DNA of 64,000 nt, taken from the NCBI GenBank assembly GCA_014896305.1, contig JADBKQ010000007.1, positions 54,328 to 118,327 on the forward strand, written 5' to 3'. The translations under genes were made by a program, and so were the position numbers. Shown here one piece after another: positions 7,960 through 16,852 of the stretch (its first letter is position 1; each line of letters begins with the position of its first letter). The notes beneath the pieces are model-generated. The model searched no databases. It saw nothing but the letters and a program-made list of their open reading frames with translations, and was not told the DNA's origin. The DNA comes from Limnochordaceae bacterium (GTDB lineage: Bacteria > Bacillota > Limnochordia > Limnochordales > DUMU01).

Positions 7960-8658
7960 ATGATGGGTAATTCAGACGTGGCCATTCCGCCAGAAGGGGT
8001 GCAGGTACTTCAGACAAGTATCGAGGGGCTGCCTGGGGTGCGCTCTTGCCGCATCGTGGTAGGGGCGGACGGCCGGGTGGAAGAGGTACATGTTCTGGCG
8101 GAGCAACGACCGGCACGGCAAGTGGCACAGGATGTAGTGGCCGTATTCCAGGTTCAGACGGGGCAACCCATCGAGATGGAGAAGGTCTCGGTGGCCGTGC
8201 TGGAACCGTCGCCGGCTCATCCGCTTCGCGCAAGTCGGCTGGAGCTGCAGTCATTGTCCCTGACGAGGCGGGAGGAGGGGGTTCGAGTCCGGGTAGAGCT
8301 GGCCCTTGGCACGAACCTTTTCCCAGGAGAAGCCGCCAGTACTCAGACCGACCGGGGGTTACTCGAAGCAGTGGCTCGAGCCACTTTGCAGGCAGCCGAA
8401 GAGGCTATGCCCAAGGGTATGGCGAGGCATTTCCGGCTCGAAGAGGTCCGACAAGAAGAGGTGGATCACCAACCGGCGGTTCTGGTGGCCTTTACCTCGG
8501 TGGGAGAGGTCGAGAAGGCGCTGCTGGGAGGGGCGCCGCAACGCCGGGATGCAGCGGAGGCGGTAGTTCGGGCTTGCCTGGATGCTCTCAATGCAGAGCT
8601 GCGGGCTCGGTACCGACTGTTGCACCTGGCGGAAGCCGCTGCCACAGGCGAGAAATAG
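7960..8658 (+). CDS. Conserved-looking hypothetical protein, 232 residues
   Basis: Soluble, no signal peptide. Residues 15-65 read 'IEGLPGVRSCRIVVGADGRV' then 'EEVHVLAEQRPARQVAQDVV', a pattern found in Bacillota hypothetical proteins in which a short alpha/beta unit with 'V.VG.dG.veEVHVLA' precedes a longer second domain. Residues 90-225 contain two further beta-alpha units (RVRVELALGTNLF and HQPAVLVAFTSVGEVEKALL). No catalytic motif is visible. GGGGGAG precedes tandem ATGs (7960 and 7963); the second has the better spacing. It lies upstream of an HD-GYP signalling gene but no functional link can be shown. Confidence 0.65.
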   Translation: MMGNSDVAIPPEGVQVLQTSIEGLPGVRSCRIVVGADGRVEEVHVLAEQRPARQVAQDVVAVFQVQTGQPIEMEKVSVAVLEPSPAHPLRASRLELQSLSLTRREEGVRVRVELALGTNLFPGEAASTQTDRGLLEAVARATLQAAEEAMPKGMARHFRLEEVRQEEVDHQPAVLVAFTSVGEVEKALLGGAPQRRDAAEAVVRACLDALNAELRARYRLLHLAEAAATGEK

Positions 8659-8811
8659 TAGATGGATGAACAGTGGGGGGTTGTGGCCGAGGCAGCGTAA
8701 CAGAGGTTTTACCTGTACCGGTGGGCCAACGGCAAAGGCAGGATGGAAGCGGAGTGAACCGATGGATCTTCAGCGCAGGGTCCCAGAGTGATGATCTGGG
8801 AGGGAAACGTA

Positions 8812-8889
8812 ATGAAGAGCCGTCTGGTTTTGGTCGTCCTCAGCCTCATTAGCCTCGCTTTGCTGGGCGCCAACTACACGTGGGACTAG
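8812..8889 (+). CDS. 25-residue membrane peptide
   Basis: A short frame coding MKSRLVLVVLSLISLALLGA then NYTWD and a stop. It has one hydrophobic helix after two positive residues, a GGGAGGG ribosome site 6 bases before ATG, and ends 43 bases before the HD-GYP gene. The positive-inside pattern and good ribosome site argue for translation, but it may be a leader peptide or chance. The 150 bases upstream (8659-8811) are rich in short inverted segments but match no riboswitch I can name. Confidence 0.45.
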   Translation: MKSRLVLVVLSLISLALLGANYTWD

Positions 8890-8932
8890 TTTCTGGCTGC
8901 TGTCCCACCGGTACCCTTTTTGGAGGGGCGGG

Positions 8933-10348
8933 ATGCTTAGGTTTCTTTGGCAGTGGCGAACGCACAGTCTGGCGGTGGGCCTTTACATTGGGGCCACCGT
9001 GGCCGCTTCTGTTCTCTGCTTTGCAGTTTCTCCCGGCTCACTGGTGGGAGGAACAACCACCCCACTGACTCTCCTCACCTTTGCGGGATTACTCTTTGCA
9101 GCGGAGCTAATGGCGGTGCGGTTGCCACGGGGAGGAGCGGTGTCGGTCAGCTTAGCTATCAGTCTGGTATCCGTGGCCCTTTTCCCACCACGCTGGGCCT
9201 TGGCGGTGAACGCGGCAGGCGTGATGCTTGCCAAACTACTGTGGAAGCGTCCCCTGGACGTGGTGGCGTTCAATGGGTCGCAGATTGCTCTGTCCACTGC
9301 GGCGGGACAGGTGGTAATGCACGCGTTAGACAGGGGACATGCATTCTCATATCCTCATTCCGTTCTGCCCTTCCTGGTCGGAAGCCTTGCTTACGTTATT
9401 GCCAACCTATCATTGAACGCAGGAATACTGCTGATTGAGCGCAAAGGAAGCTTTTTGGACATTTGGTGGTTCAACCTGAGAGCAACTCTGCTGCCCTTTT
9501 TGACATTGACGGCGTTGGCCCTCTTGTTGGTGGTTGTTTACTTGAGTCCGTTGCGAGTACTGGGAGTGTTATTGCTGTTCGGACCGTTGGCGCTAGCCCG
9601 GTACTCGCTACTGGAGTACGTCAAACTGCGGGAGAGTCACGTAGAGACCATCGAGGCGTTGGCAGCCGCCCTGGATGCCCGGGACCAGTACACCAAAGGA
9701 CATTCGGATCGAGTGGCCGACTTGGCTGTGGCGGTGGCGCAAGAGCTTCATCTGCGCCCCGGCGCCATTGAGGATATACGGTTTGCTGCCCTGCTGCACG
9801 ACCTGGGGAAGGTCGGGGTCAGGGACGACGTGCTCAACAAGCCAGGGCGGTTGACCATGCCGGAGCTAGAACTCATTCGCTCTCACGCAAGGCTTGGCGC
9901 TGATATCATCCAGAAGGTTTCCTTCTTGCGTGAGGTGTCCCGCATGGTTCGCTACCACCACCAGTGGTTTGATGGCAGCGGATATCCGGGCGGATTGTCG
10001 CGGGAGGAGATCCCAATCGGAGCACGCATCCTCGCCGTCTGTGACGCCTGGGATGCAATGACGACAGACCGTGTGTATCGCAAGGCGCTAACTCCCCTGA
10101 GGGCGCTAAATGAGCTGCAGATGGGGGCCGGGACGCAATTCGATCCCAGGGTTGTGGAGGCTTTCGCTACGGTGGCCCAGCGCCGCGGGCTGCTACGATC
10201 CTCCTCGGCGGAGGTGGCAGCGACGGCCGCCGCTTCTGGGGAGCGCCCGGTGTCCTCTGAAGTGACGGCCTCCGTCCACGAACAGCAAACAGCCCAGCCG
10301 TACCTGCCCCCCGTTTCGGATACCCCCCGGGCGGGTCCTGAAGTGTAG
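8933..10348 (+). CDS. Membrane-anchored HD-GYP domain protein (probable cyclic-di-GMP phosphodiesterase)
   Basis: 471 residues. Residues 1-230 hold about seven or eight hydrophobic spans, probably a MASE-like sensory membrane module. Residues about 238-400 are an HD-GYP domain: 'HSDRVADLAVAVAQ', the metal-binding pair in 'LLHDLGKVG' (H289, D290), 'HARLGADII', tandem histidines H342-H343, and the GYP signature in 'FDGSGYPGGL' (350-352), then 'ILAVCDAWDAMTTDRVYR'. All expected metal ligands appear present, so hydrolysis of a cyclic dinucleotide is likely. A roughly 70-residue Ala/Ser/Pro-rich tail follows. ATG 8933 has GGAGGGG seven bases upstream. No diguanylate cyclase is present in the window. 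Confidence 0.9.
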   Translation: MLRFLWQWRTHSLAVGLYIGATVAASVLCFAVSPGSLVGGTTTPLTLLTFAGLLFAAELMAVRLPRGGAVSVSLAISLVSVALFPPRWALAVNAAGVMLAKLLWKRPLDVVAFNGSQIALSTAAGQVVMHALDRGHAFSYPHSVLPFLVGSLAYVIANLSLNAGILLIERKGSFLDIWWFNLRATLLPFLTLTALALLLVVVYLSPLRVLGVLLLFGPLALARYSLLEYVKLRESHVETIEALAAALDARDQYTKGHSDRVADLAVAVAQELHLRPGAIEDIRFAALLHDLGKVGVRDDVLNKPGRLTMPELELIRSHARLGADIIQKVSFLREVSRMVRYHHQWFDGSGYPGGLSREEIPIGARILAVCDAWDAMTTDRVYRKALTPLRALNELQMGAGTQFDPRVVEAFATVAQRRGLLRSSSAEVAATAAASGERPVSSEVTASVHEQQTAQPYLPPVSDTPRAGPEV

Positions 10349-10441
10349 ACGCCACAAAAGGCGGCTTCTACCAGGTATAGACGACCCACCAGACACTTTC
10401 CACCGGAGCACGACGAACATGTGCGAGCGGAGGTTTGACCC

Positions 10442-11047
10442 ATGCTAATGGAAAGCGTTGTACTCGGCCTGATCGTAGGGTGGTTGCGCGGGGGACGGTT
10501 GTCCCGCCTGGCGGAGCTGCCCTGGCGCTGGCCGGCCCTATTTGTCTTGGCACTCCTTTTGCAGCGTTTGCCGTTCCGTTTGACCGCCCGGTACTGGCCT
10601 TCATTGGCTCCATATCTGCCTGGCGTCTACATGGCGACCTACCTGGTGTTGCTCGTGGCCGTTGCCGTCAACTATCGGTTGCCTGCTTTCTGGTGGTTTG
10701 GAGCGGGCGCTGTCCTCAACTTCCTGGTCATTGCCGTCAATGGCGGACACATGCCGGTATCTCCCGCGGCAGTGCAACGGGCGGGCCTGCCGCCGCTGCC
10801 CGTATCAGTCCCCCCAGGTGCGATGGCTGCGCCTCCTGTTTCTCCTCACATAGCAATGGGGGCTCAGACTCGTCTGAACTTCCTGGGCGACCTCTTCTTC
10901 ATTCCCCCTCCGTATCCCAATCCCCGTATCTTCAGCTTCGGCGACTTTCTGATGGCGATTGGCATCTTCTGGCTGATCCAGGCGGGCATGGTTGTCCGCC
11001 GCGAACATGGAGCCCGGCCCTCTACGGTCGCCGCTCCTGGCCGGTGA
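10442..11047 (+). CDS. DUF5317 membrane protein
   Basis: 201 residues with about five hydrophobic helices. The pattern 'LIVGWLRGGRLSRLAELPWR' near the N-terminus, 'NFLVIAVNGGHMPVSPAAVQ' in the middle and 'LGDLFFIP' followed by 'FSFGDFLMAIGIFWLIQAGM' are typical of DUF5317, a Bacillota/Actinobacteria integral membrane family of unknown function, often near HD-domain genes. A frame-shifted open frame over the same bases is a shadow. It begins 93 bases after the HD-GYP gene and is probably co-transcribed with it. Confidence 0.8.
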   Translation: MLMESVVLGLIVGWLRGGRLSRLAELPWRWPALFVLALLLQRLPFRLTARYWPSLAPYLPGVYMATYLVLLVAVAVNYRLPAFWWFGAGAVLNFLVIAVNGGHMPVSPAAVQRAGLPPLPVSVPPGAMAAPPVSPHIAMGAQTRLNFLGDLFFIPPPYPNPRIFSFGDFLMAIGIFWLIQAGMVVRREHGARPSTVAAPGR

Positions 11048-11229
11048 CCAACGGGGTCAGGGTATAGGAGCCACTCAACAGGCCATGTCTCATAGACCTG
11101 CTAGCCCAGAGCCGGCGTCTACAAGTCTCTAGCCACGGGGCGTCCGGACCTCATCTTCACTATGAAGATCCGGGTCAATCCTGGCGTACCAGGTTGGTCG
11201 TGGGGGTAGGCGGCCTCCACTCAGCAGAG

Positions 11230-11279
11230 GGAAAAATAGTTGCCTACCAAAAAGAGAAGAGGTGGGCAATTTGATTTCC
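11230..11279 (+). repeat. Palindrome pair, region 1 left
   Basis: GGAAA-AATAG-TTGCC at 11230-11244 and GGCAA-TTTGA-TTTCC at 11265-11279, starts exactly 35 apart. Flanks extend the symmetry (GGTG before the second, ACCT after it). The second spacer is T-rich, as in all four pairs found. Confidence 0.8.
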
Positions 11280-11450
11280 ACCTCCACCCTGCAGCCTCCC
11301 TGCCCTTACTCCGGGGTGGCCGTGAGCAGAGCAAAGGGCCGGGAAGGTAGGCCCCGGTCAGATGGCTGGCATGAGTGGGATGGGCAGCTAGATCCCACTC
11401 GCTCGGTAGCTGGACTTCTGGGGTTGGGAGAGGGAGTCCAGGAGGGTGTA

Positions 11451-11500
11451 GGCAACATAGTTGCCAACCAATTTCGCAATATGTAGGCAAGTTTCTTGCC
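11451..11500 (+). repeat. Palindrome pair, region 1 right
   Basis: GGCAA-CATAG-TTGCC at 11451-11465 and GGCAA-GTTTC-TTGCC at 11486-11500, again 35 apart, each preceded by TGTA and the second followed by ACCT. Both palindromes have perfect 5-bp arms. The pair starts 221 bases after the left pair starts (186 between facing palindromes) and 25 bases before the tandem array. Confidence 0.85.
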
Positions 11501-11524
11501 ACCTGAGTCTGGCCGTACTGTTGG

Positions 11525-11721
11525 GCATCCCAGCTGCCTATGGGCCGGCGTATCCAAGTTGCCTATGGGCCAGGGTGTCCACACTGCTTGCGTGACAGGG
11601 CGTCCCCACTGCCCATGTGCGGAGACGTCCAAGCTGCCTAGGGGCCGAGGCGTTCGAACTGCCTAAGGGCCGGGGCGTCCAAACTGGCTATGTGCGAGGC
11701 GTCCGAGCCGATGTGCTGGGT
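11525..11721 (+). repeat. Degenerate 25-nt tandem array, about eight units
   Basis: Units begin at 11525, 11550, 11575, 11600, 11625, 11650, 11675 and 11699. Each starts with a form of GCGTCC and carries ACTGCCTATG at its centre followed by a GGGCCGG-like end. The copies differ at 20-40% of positions but keep the period almost perfectly. Looser copies of the GTCCGAGCTG motif continue to about 11780. The 25-nt period is not a multiple of three, consistent with noncoding DNA. Confidence 0.85.
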
Positions 11722-11853
11722 ACGCCGGACTGCCCAAGTGCTCGACATCCGAGTGTCCGAGCTGTCCATGTGCTCGAGCTCCCGAGCGCCGGGCGCAGGA
11801 GAGACCGGGCGAGAGCGTGGGTGACGCCGGGGGCGGGGCGGCTGGTTGTGGCA

Positions 11854-11862
11854 TGGTATAAT
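11854..11862 (+). promoter_or_regulatory. Extended -10 promoter of secA
   Basis: TGGTATAAT, identical to the promoter at 3972. No -35 match. Transcription should start near 11869, about 130 bases before the secA start codon and just ahead of the terminator hairpin. Confidence 0.7.
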
Positions 11863-11874
11863 ACTGAACGTGTG

Positions 11875-11917
11875 GGACCGTGTCCAGTCACGGCATGCTT
11901 GGCGCGGTCCTTTTTCT
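11875..11917 (+). terminator. Rho-independent terminator or attenuator in the secA leader
   Basis: GGACCGTGTC (11875-11884) pairs with GGCGCGGTCC (11901-11910) as a 10-bp stem with two G-T pairs and a 16-base loop, followed at once by TTTTTCT. It lies between the secA promoter and the secA gene, so it can only act on transcripts heading into secA. Confidence 0.7.
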
Positions 11918-12001
11918 GTGGATGATGGCCTTCCAAAGGAATCATGTGATCTCGATGTGGGGACGGCTGGCCTCAGCGCCGGCGTGGAGAGGTGGTGGCG
12001 A

Positions 12002-14839
12002 ATGTTTTCGCTGTTGGAGCGATGGATCGGTAGTAGCAATCAGAAAGAGATTGACCGGCTCCGTGAGCGGGTAGCGGCCATCACGGCCCTGGAACCCCAG
12101 ATGCAGGGGTTGAGTGATGCAGATTTGCAGGCGAAAACGGGGGAGTTTCGCCGGCGGTTGGACGCGGGCGAGACCCTGGATCAACTGCTGCCGGAGGCGT
12201 TCGCTGTGGTGCGGGAGGCGAGCCGCCGGGTCCTGGGGCAGCGTCACTTCGATGTGCAGCTGATGGGCGGGATCGTTCTCCACGAGGGCCGGATCGCGGA
12301 GATGAAAACCGGTGAAGGAAAGACGTTGGCTGCCACCGCACCGGTGTACCTCAATGCCCTTACGGGCAAAGGGGTGCACGTGGTCACGGTCAACGACTAT
12401 CTGGCCAAACGTGACGCCGAATGGATGGGTACGATTTATCGGTTCTTGGGCTTGAGTGTGGGCGTCATCGTCCATGAAAAGGACTACCGGCAGCGGCAAG
12501 AAGCGTATGCGGCCGACATTACCTATGGGACCAATAATGAATTCGGCTTTGACTACTTGCGGGATAACATGGCATTCAGCCCTGAGCAGTTGGTACAACG
12601 GGAGCTCAACTATGCCATCGTGGACGAGGTCGACTCGATCCTTATCGATGAAGCCCGCACTCCTTTGATCATCAGTGGGATGGCCGATGAGTCGACCGAA
12701 CTTTATTACCGGGTGGCCCGGTTCATTCCCACCCTGGTGCCGGAAGAGGATTACACGGTTGACGAGAAGGCTCGTACGGCCGCCTTGACGGAAAAAGGTG
12801 TGGCCAAGGCAGAGCAGTACTTTGGCGTGGAGAACCTGTACGACGACAGCAACATGCAGTTGTCCCACCATGTCTTGGCCGGCCTGAAGGCCTACACGCT
12901 CTTCAAACGAGACAGGGACTATGTCGTTAAGGATGGCGAAGTGATCATCGTCGATGAGTTCACCGGGCGCCTCATGTTCGGTCGTCGTTACTCCGACGGG
13001 ATTCACCAGGCTATCGAGGCGAAGGAAGGCGTCAAGATCCAGCGGGAGAGCCAGACACTGGCGACCATCACCTTCCAAAACTACTTCCGCATGTACAAGA
13101 AGCTGGCGGGTATGACCGGTACGGCCAAGACAGAAGAGGAAGAGTTCCGCAAGATCTATGGCATGGATGTAGTGGTCATCCCCACCAACAAAGAAATGAT
13201 CCGGATCGACTATCCGGACATGGTGTACAAGACGGAGCGGGGGAAGTTCAAGGCGATCGTTAACGAGATCGAGGAAATGCATAAGACAGGACGACCCGTC
13301 CTGGTCGGTACCATCTCGATCGAGAAGTCGGAGCGTCTCAGTGAGATGCTGCGGCGGCGCAACATTCCTCACCAGGTCTTGAATGCCAAATACCATGAGC
13401 GAGAGGCGGAGATCATCGCTCAGGCAGGCAAGTCCGGCCAGGTCACCATCGCCACCAACATGGCTGGGCGAGGCACCGACATCCTGCTGGGGGGCAATCC
13501 CGAGTATCTGGCCAAGGAGCGCCTGCGGCAGAAAGGCTACACGCCTGAGGAAGTACAGGTAGCCAGCGAGCGCAAAGTCAATGAGGCCGAGTTGACCCCT
13601 CGCCTGCGGGAAGCGCGTGAACTATACGCCAAGTTCCTCGAAGAGGCGACGCGCGTCCTGGCGGACGACCACGAAAAGGTCGTTCAGCTGGGGGGACTTC
13701 ACATCATCGGCACGGAGCGTCACGAGAGCCGCCGGATCGACAACCAGTTGCGAGGGCGGGCGGGCCGCCAAGGGGACCCGGGGAGTTCCCGCTTCTACGT
13801 CTCGCTCGAAGACGATTTAATGCGTTTGTTTGGCTCGGAGCGGATCTCGGGGCTGATGGACCGGCTGGGGTGGGACGAGGATACCCCCATCGAGAATAGG
13901 CGGGTGACCAAGGCCATCGAGACGGCACAAAAGAAGGTGGAAGCCCGCAACTTCGAGCTGCGCAAGCAGGTGCTCGAATATGACGAGGTGATGAACCAGC
14001 AGCGCCATACGATCTACTCATGGCGACGGCAGATTCTGCTGGGCGAAAGCCAGAAGGAGCGCATCCAAAGCATCCTGGAGGATGTGGCCCGCAGTTTCAC
14101 CGACTCGTATGCTCCGGCCAAAGTGGTGCCGGAGGAGTGGGATCTGAAGGCGCTGGTGGATCGGCTGACGGACCTGCTGGGGCATCCACCGACGTTTACG
14201 GCCGACCAGCTGCCTCGTCAACACCAGGAAGATCGGCAAGCCATTCAAGGCAAGGTGGCTGCCGAGCTGAAACAGCTGTACGAGCACCGGGCGGCGGAGT
14301 TGGGAGAGGAGACGCTCCGCCAGATCGAGCGGATGATCTTGCTGCGGGTGATCGACTCCAAATGGATGGAGCACCTGCGCGACATGGACGATCTGCGGGA
14401 AGGCATCGGCTTGCGGGCGTATGGGCAGCAGAACCCGTTGGTCGAGTACCGTATCGAAGCGTACGAGATGTTCAAGGCCATGATGGATGCGATCAACGAG
14501 GAGACGCTGCGCTTCCTCTTCCGAGTGCAGGTCGTGCAGCGTCCGGCAGCGGCAGCGACTGCTGGAGGAGCGCCGGTTCCGGCCCAGGCAGGCGGGCCCG
14601 GGCTTCCAGCCCGGCCGGCCCCGCCAGTGAGACGGTCGATCGCACCGTTTGCTTTCGGCGGGCCGGCTGCCGGGTCAAGCCCAGGCAATGGAAGGGCTGC
14701 TAACCAAGCTCCAGCTCTCGGGGTCCCGCCGCACCCGAGGAAGATCGGGCGGAATGACCCGTGCTGGTGCGGGAGCGGCAAGAAATACAAGAAGTGCCAT
14801 GGACGAATGCAAAACGACGCCCAGGCATCAGGGGAGTAG
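12002..14839 (+). CDS. secA: Preprotein translocase ATPase SecA
   Basis: 945 residues, longer than Bacillus SecA (about 840) mainly through an Ala/Pro/Gly-rich linker (about residues 845-905). SecA drives unfolded preproteins through SecYEG. ATG 12002 starts the conserved '[20 protein letters not shown]' and has GAGGTGG upstream; the open frame before it is leader. Walker A 'MKTGEGKT' is at 101-108; '[16 protein letters not shown]', '[15 protein letters not shown]', '[19 protein letters not shown]', '[16 protein letters not shown]' and '[20 protein letters not shown]' follow. The C-terminal zinc knuckle (C921, C923, C932, H933 in [13 protein letters not shown]) that binds SecB or lipid is intact. 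Confidence 0.98.
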   Translation: MFSLLERWIGSSNQKEIDRLRERVAAITALEPQMQGLSDADLQAKTGEFRRRLDAGETLDQLLPEAFAVVREASRRVLGQRHFDVQLMGGIVLHEGRIAEMKTGEGKTLAATAPVYLNALTGKGVHVVTVNDYLAKRDAEWMGTIYRFLGLSVGVIVHEKDYRQRQEAYAADITYGTNNEFGFDYLRDNMAFSPEQLVQRELNYAIVDEVDSILIDEARTPLIISGMADESTELYYRVARFIPTLVPEEDYTVDEKARTAALTEKGVAKAEQYFGVENLYDDSNMQLSHHVLAGLKAYTLFKRDRDYVVKDGEVIIVDEFTGRLMFGRRYSDGIHQAIEAKEGVKIQRESQTLATITFQNYFRMYKKLAGMTGTAKTEEEEFRKIYGMDVVVIPTNKEMIRIDYPDMVYKTERGKFKAIVNEIEEMHKTGRPVLVGTISIEKSERLSEMLRRRNIPHQVLNAKYHEREAEIIAQAGKSGQVTIATNMAGRGTDILLGGNPEYLAKERLRQKGYTPEEVQVASERKVNEAELTPRLREARELYAKFLEEATRVLADDHEKVVQLGGLHIIGTERHESRRIDNQLRGRAGRQGDPGSSRFYVSLEDDLMRLFGSERISGLMDRLGWDEDTPIENRRVTKAIETAQKKVEARNFELRKQVLEYDEVMNQQRHTIYSWRRQILLGESQKERIQSILEDVARSFTDSYAPAKVVPEEWDLKALVDRLTDLLGHPPTFTADQLPRQHQEDRQAIQGKVAAELKQLYEHRAAELGEETLRQIERMILLRVIDSKWMEHLRDMDDLREGIGLRAYGQQNPLVEYRIEAYEMFKAMMDAINEETLRFLFRVQVVQRPAAAATAGGAPVPAQAGGPGLPARPAPPVRRSIAPFAFGGPAAGSSPGNGRAANQAPALGVPPHPRKIGRNDPCWCGSGKKYKKCHGRMQNDAQASGE

Positions 14840-14965
14840 GCCACCAGTGGCAACCTCGCTCTGACCTGCGGCAAGAGGCGGGGACTTTCTGGGTAGACCG
14901 CAACCCGTGTGGACTGCAAACCCTGTGGAGCGCAGCCGGGACGAGGAAAGGGGAAGGTGAGCGCG

Positions 14966-16109
14966 ATGGAATTAGCTGAAGCCAAGAACCAGCTGGCGCA
15001 GTTGCGGCGCCGGGCCAACGAAATGAGGGCTTTTCTTTGACATCGACGGCTGTCGAGCGGAGCTCTCCCGGCTAGAGCAGGAGATGGGGGAGCCCAACTT
15101 CTGGGAAGACCGGGAGCGGGCCAGCCAGGTGGCGGCCCGGGTCAGCAACCTCAAGCGGCGGTTGGAGCAGTTCGACCAGCTGCAGGATCTGGCCGAGGAG
15201 GCCGAGATTCTGCTGGAAGTGGCTCAAGAAGAAGTGGGCGATAACGGTCAGAACCAGCCGAGTGAGGAGACCAGTGAGGAGTTGGCTGCGGCCCTGGAGC
15301 GCTTGGACGAGCGGGTAGGAGCGCTGGAACTCGACTCGCTATTGGCCGGGGAGTACGACCATAGCAGCGCGATCCTGGCGATCCACCCGGGGGCTGGCGG
15401 AACGGAGTCGCAGGACTGGGCTGAGATGCTCTTGCGGATGTACACCCGCTGGGCGGAACGGCGGGGATTTCAGGCGCAGCTGTTGGACCTGCTGCCGGGC
15501 GAAGAGGCGGGGATCAAGAGCGCTACGCTGCAGATCAACGGCGAGAACGCGTATGGGTATCTGCAGGCGGAGCGGGGAGTTCACCGGCTGGTGAGGATAT
15601 CGCCTTTCGATGCGGCAGGACGCCGGCATACCTCCTTTGCTTCGGTGGATGTCTGGCCGGTGGTGGAGGGGAACACGGAGATCGAGATCCGGCCCGAGGA
15701 CCTGAAGGTGGACACGTATCGCTCCAGTGGAGCGGGCGGGCAGTATGTCAACAAGACCGAGTCCGCGATCCGGATTACCCACCTGCCCACGGGGATCGTG
15801 GTTCAGTGCCAAAACGAGCGGTCTCAGCATGCCAACCGGGAGACGGCCATGCGGATGTTGAAGGCGCAACTATTACAGCGCCGGCTCGAAGAGCAGCAAC
15901 AGAAGATGAACCAGCTGCGCGGCGAGCACGGCGAGATCGCCTGGGGCAACCAGATCCGTTCGTATGTTTTCTGCCCATATACGATGGTGAAGGATCATCG
16001 GACCGGCGAGGAGACGGCGAACGTGCAGGCCGTCATGGATGGTGAGATCGACCGCTTCATTGAGGCCTATCTGCGTCATCGGGATCGTCCAGCGGAGGTT
16101 CGCCTATGA
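14966..16109 (+). CDS. prfB: Peptide chain release factor 2, made by programmed +1 frameshift
   Basis: RF2 releases the peptide at UGA and UAA. ATG 14966 (GGGGAAGGTGA upstream) opens a 24-codon frame ending at an in-frame UGA; a +1 shift on CTT joins it to the main frame at 15039, giving 380 residues. Across the shift the protein reads ...MRAFL-DIDGCRAELSRLEQEMG, the normal RF2 N-terminal domain. The anticodon-mimic SPF motif is in 'HRLVRISPFDAAGRRH', and the catalytic GGQ in 'SSGAGGQYVNKTESAIRI'. The stop overlaps the next start as ATGA. It follows secA as in B. subtilis. Confidence 0.97.
15026..15041 (+). promoter_or_regulatory. prfB autoregulatory +1 frameshift site
   Basis: AGGGCTTTTCTTTGAC: slip codon CTT at 15035-15037, in-frame stop TGA at 15038-15040 followed by C, with a GAGGG Shine-Dalgarno-like element (15025-15029) upstream. 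This is the classic RF2 arrangement: low RF2 lets the ribosome pause at UGA and shift. The SD-to-slip distance is slightly longer than in E. coli. Confidence 0.93.
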
Positions 16110-16852
16110 ACCTCCGCCGCCGGACGGTCAGAGCCCGGCGTTGGCCCTATGCCATCCTGCTGGTGGCCTGTGTACTGTGGGGGACGAGCGAATGGTTCCT
16201 GCCGCGGTGGGCCTCCAGTCAGCTGGAGCAGTCGCTGCGGCGCTCTTTGGGTCGACCGGGGTGGCTGCAGGTGCAGGTGCGGGCTTTCCCGGCCTTTCGC
16301 CTGTTGGCCGGCCGGATCGACCGTCTGCACGTGGAGGCTCGGGAGTTCCCTGTAGGTGGGTTGGCAGTGGAGGCATTCCTGCTGGAGGGGCGAGGGGTCG
16401 TGTATGATGCACCCCAGCTATACCGGCAGGGCGAATTTGCACTGAATGGGCTGGATTCGCTTCGAGTCAGTCTGGTGGTGAACGAAAAGGCGCTCAACGA
16501 GTACTTTTGGCGGCAGGCGGACCCGGCCCACCGCTTCCGCTTGCAACTGGCAGACTCCAAGGCCTCCTTGTCGGGTTCACTGGATTTTCTGGCGCGGCCA
16601 CTACAGCTGGCAGTGTCCGGGCGGTTGTCAATTGCAGGCCCGACCAGCCTGTCTTTCCTTCCCGAGGAGCTTTCCTTGCAACAGTTTCAGTTACCTCGCT
16701 TCATCCTGGACGCATTTGCCCGGCGGTGGACGATCCACTTAGATTTCTCTTCCCTGCCATTTCCCCTGCAATTGACCGATGTGGCGGTTCAGCAAGGCAG
16801 GCTGTACGTGTACGGACAGAAGGCGGCGGATACGTCCCATGTTCAGCAGTAA
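16106..16852 (+). CDS. DUF2993 (LmeA-like) envelope protein
   Basis: 248 residues: a positively charged start, one N-terminal helix (WPYAILLVACVLWGTSEWFL) serving as signal anchor, then a beta-rich exported domain. 'QVQVRAFPAFRLLAGRIDRL' followed by 'VEAREFPVGGLAVEAFLLEG' and 'LVVNEKALNEYFW' are the pattern of DUF2993, whose mycobacterial member LmeA binds phospholipids. The role here is probably envelope lipid handling, by inference. Start overlaps the prfB stop (ATGA). It occupies the interval where Bacillus carries cccB and ftsEX. Confidence 0.8.
   Translation: MNLRRRTVRARRWPYAILLVACVLWGTSEWFLPRWASSQLEQSLRRSLGRPGWLQVQVRAFPAFRLLAGRIDRLHVEAREFPVGGLAVEAFLLEGRGVVYDAPQLYRQGEFALNGLDSLRVSLVVNEKALNEYFWRQADPAHRFRLQLADSKASLSGSLDFLARPLQLAVSGRLSIAGPTSLSFLPEELSLQQFQLPRFILDAFARRWTIHLDFSSLPFPLQLTDVAVQQGRLYVYGQKAADTSHVQQ

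Larger units (their letters stand above)
11048..11845. other. Gene-free region with structured repeats
   Basis: About 800 bases without a supportable gene. It holds an ATCTTC/GAAGAT hairpin (11153-11169), two palindrome pairs (11230-11279 and 11451-11500), a spacer of partly conserved sequence between them, and the 25-nt tandem array (11525 onward), ending at the secA promoter. Open frames here are short, overlap each other and follow no conserved pattern. Confidence 0.8.

Noticed and set aside
8659..8811. Cyclic-di-GMP or TPP riboswitch before the HD-GYP gene
   Set aside because: Segments such as GGCAAAGG, ACCGATGG and CAGCGCAGGG recall known riboswitch pieces, but their order and spacing do not fit either class.
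10435..11067. Second frame overlapping the DUF5317 gene
   Set aside because: Low-complexity shadow; the DUF5317 frame has matching family motifs and membrane helices.
11525..11780. CRISPR-like array suggested by regular spacing
   Set aside because: The repeated units are contiguous and diverged, with no unique spacers and no cas genes nearby. It is a degenerate tandem repeat.
11846..12001. N-terminal extension of SecA
   Set aside because: The frame is open upstream but contains the promoter, terminator and leader; ATG 12002 has the ribosome site and the conserved protein start.
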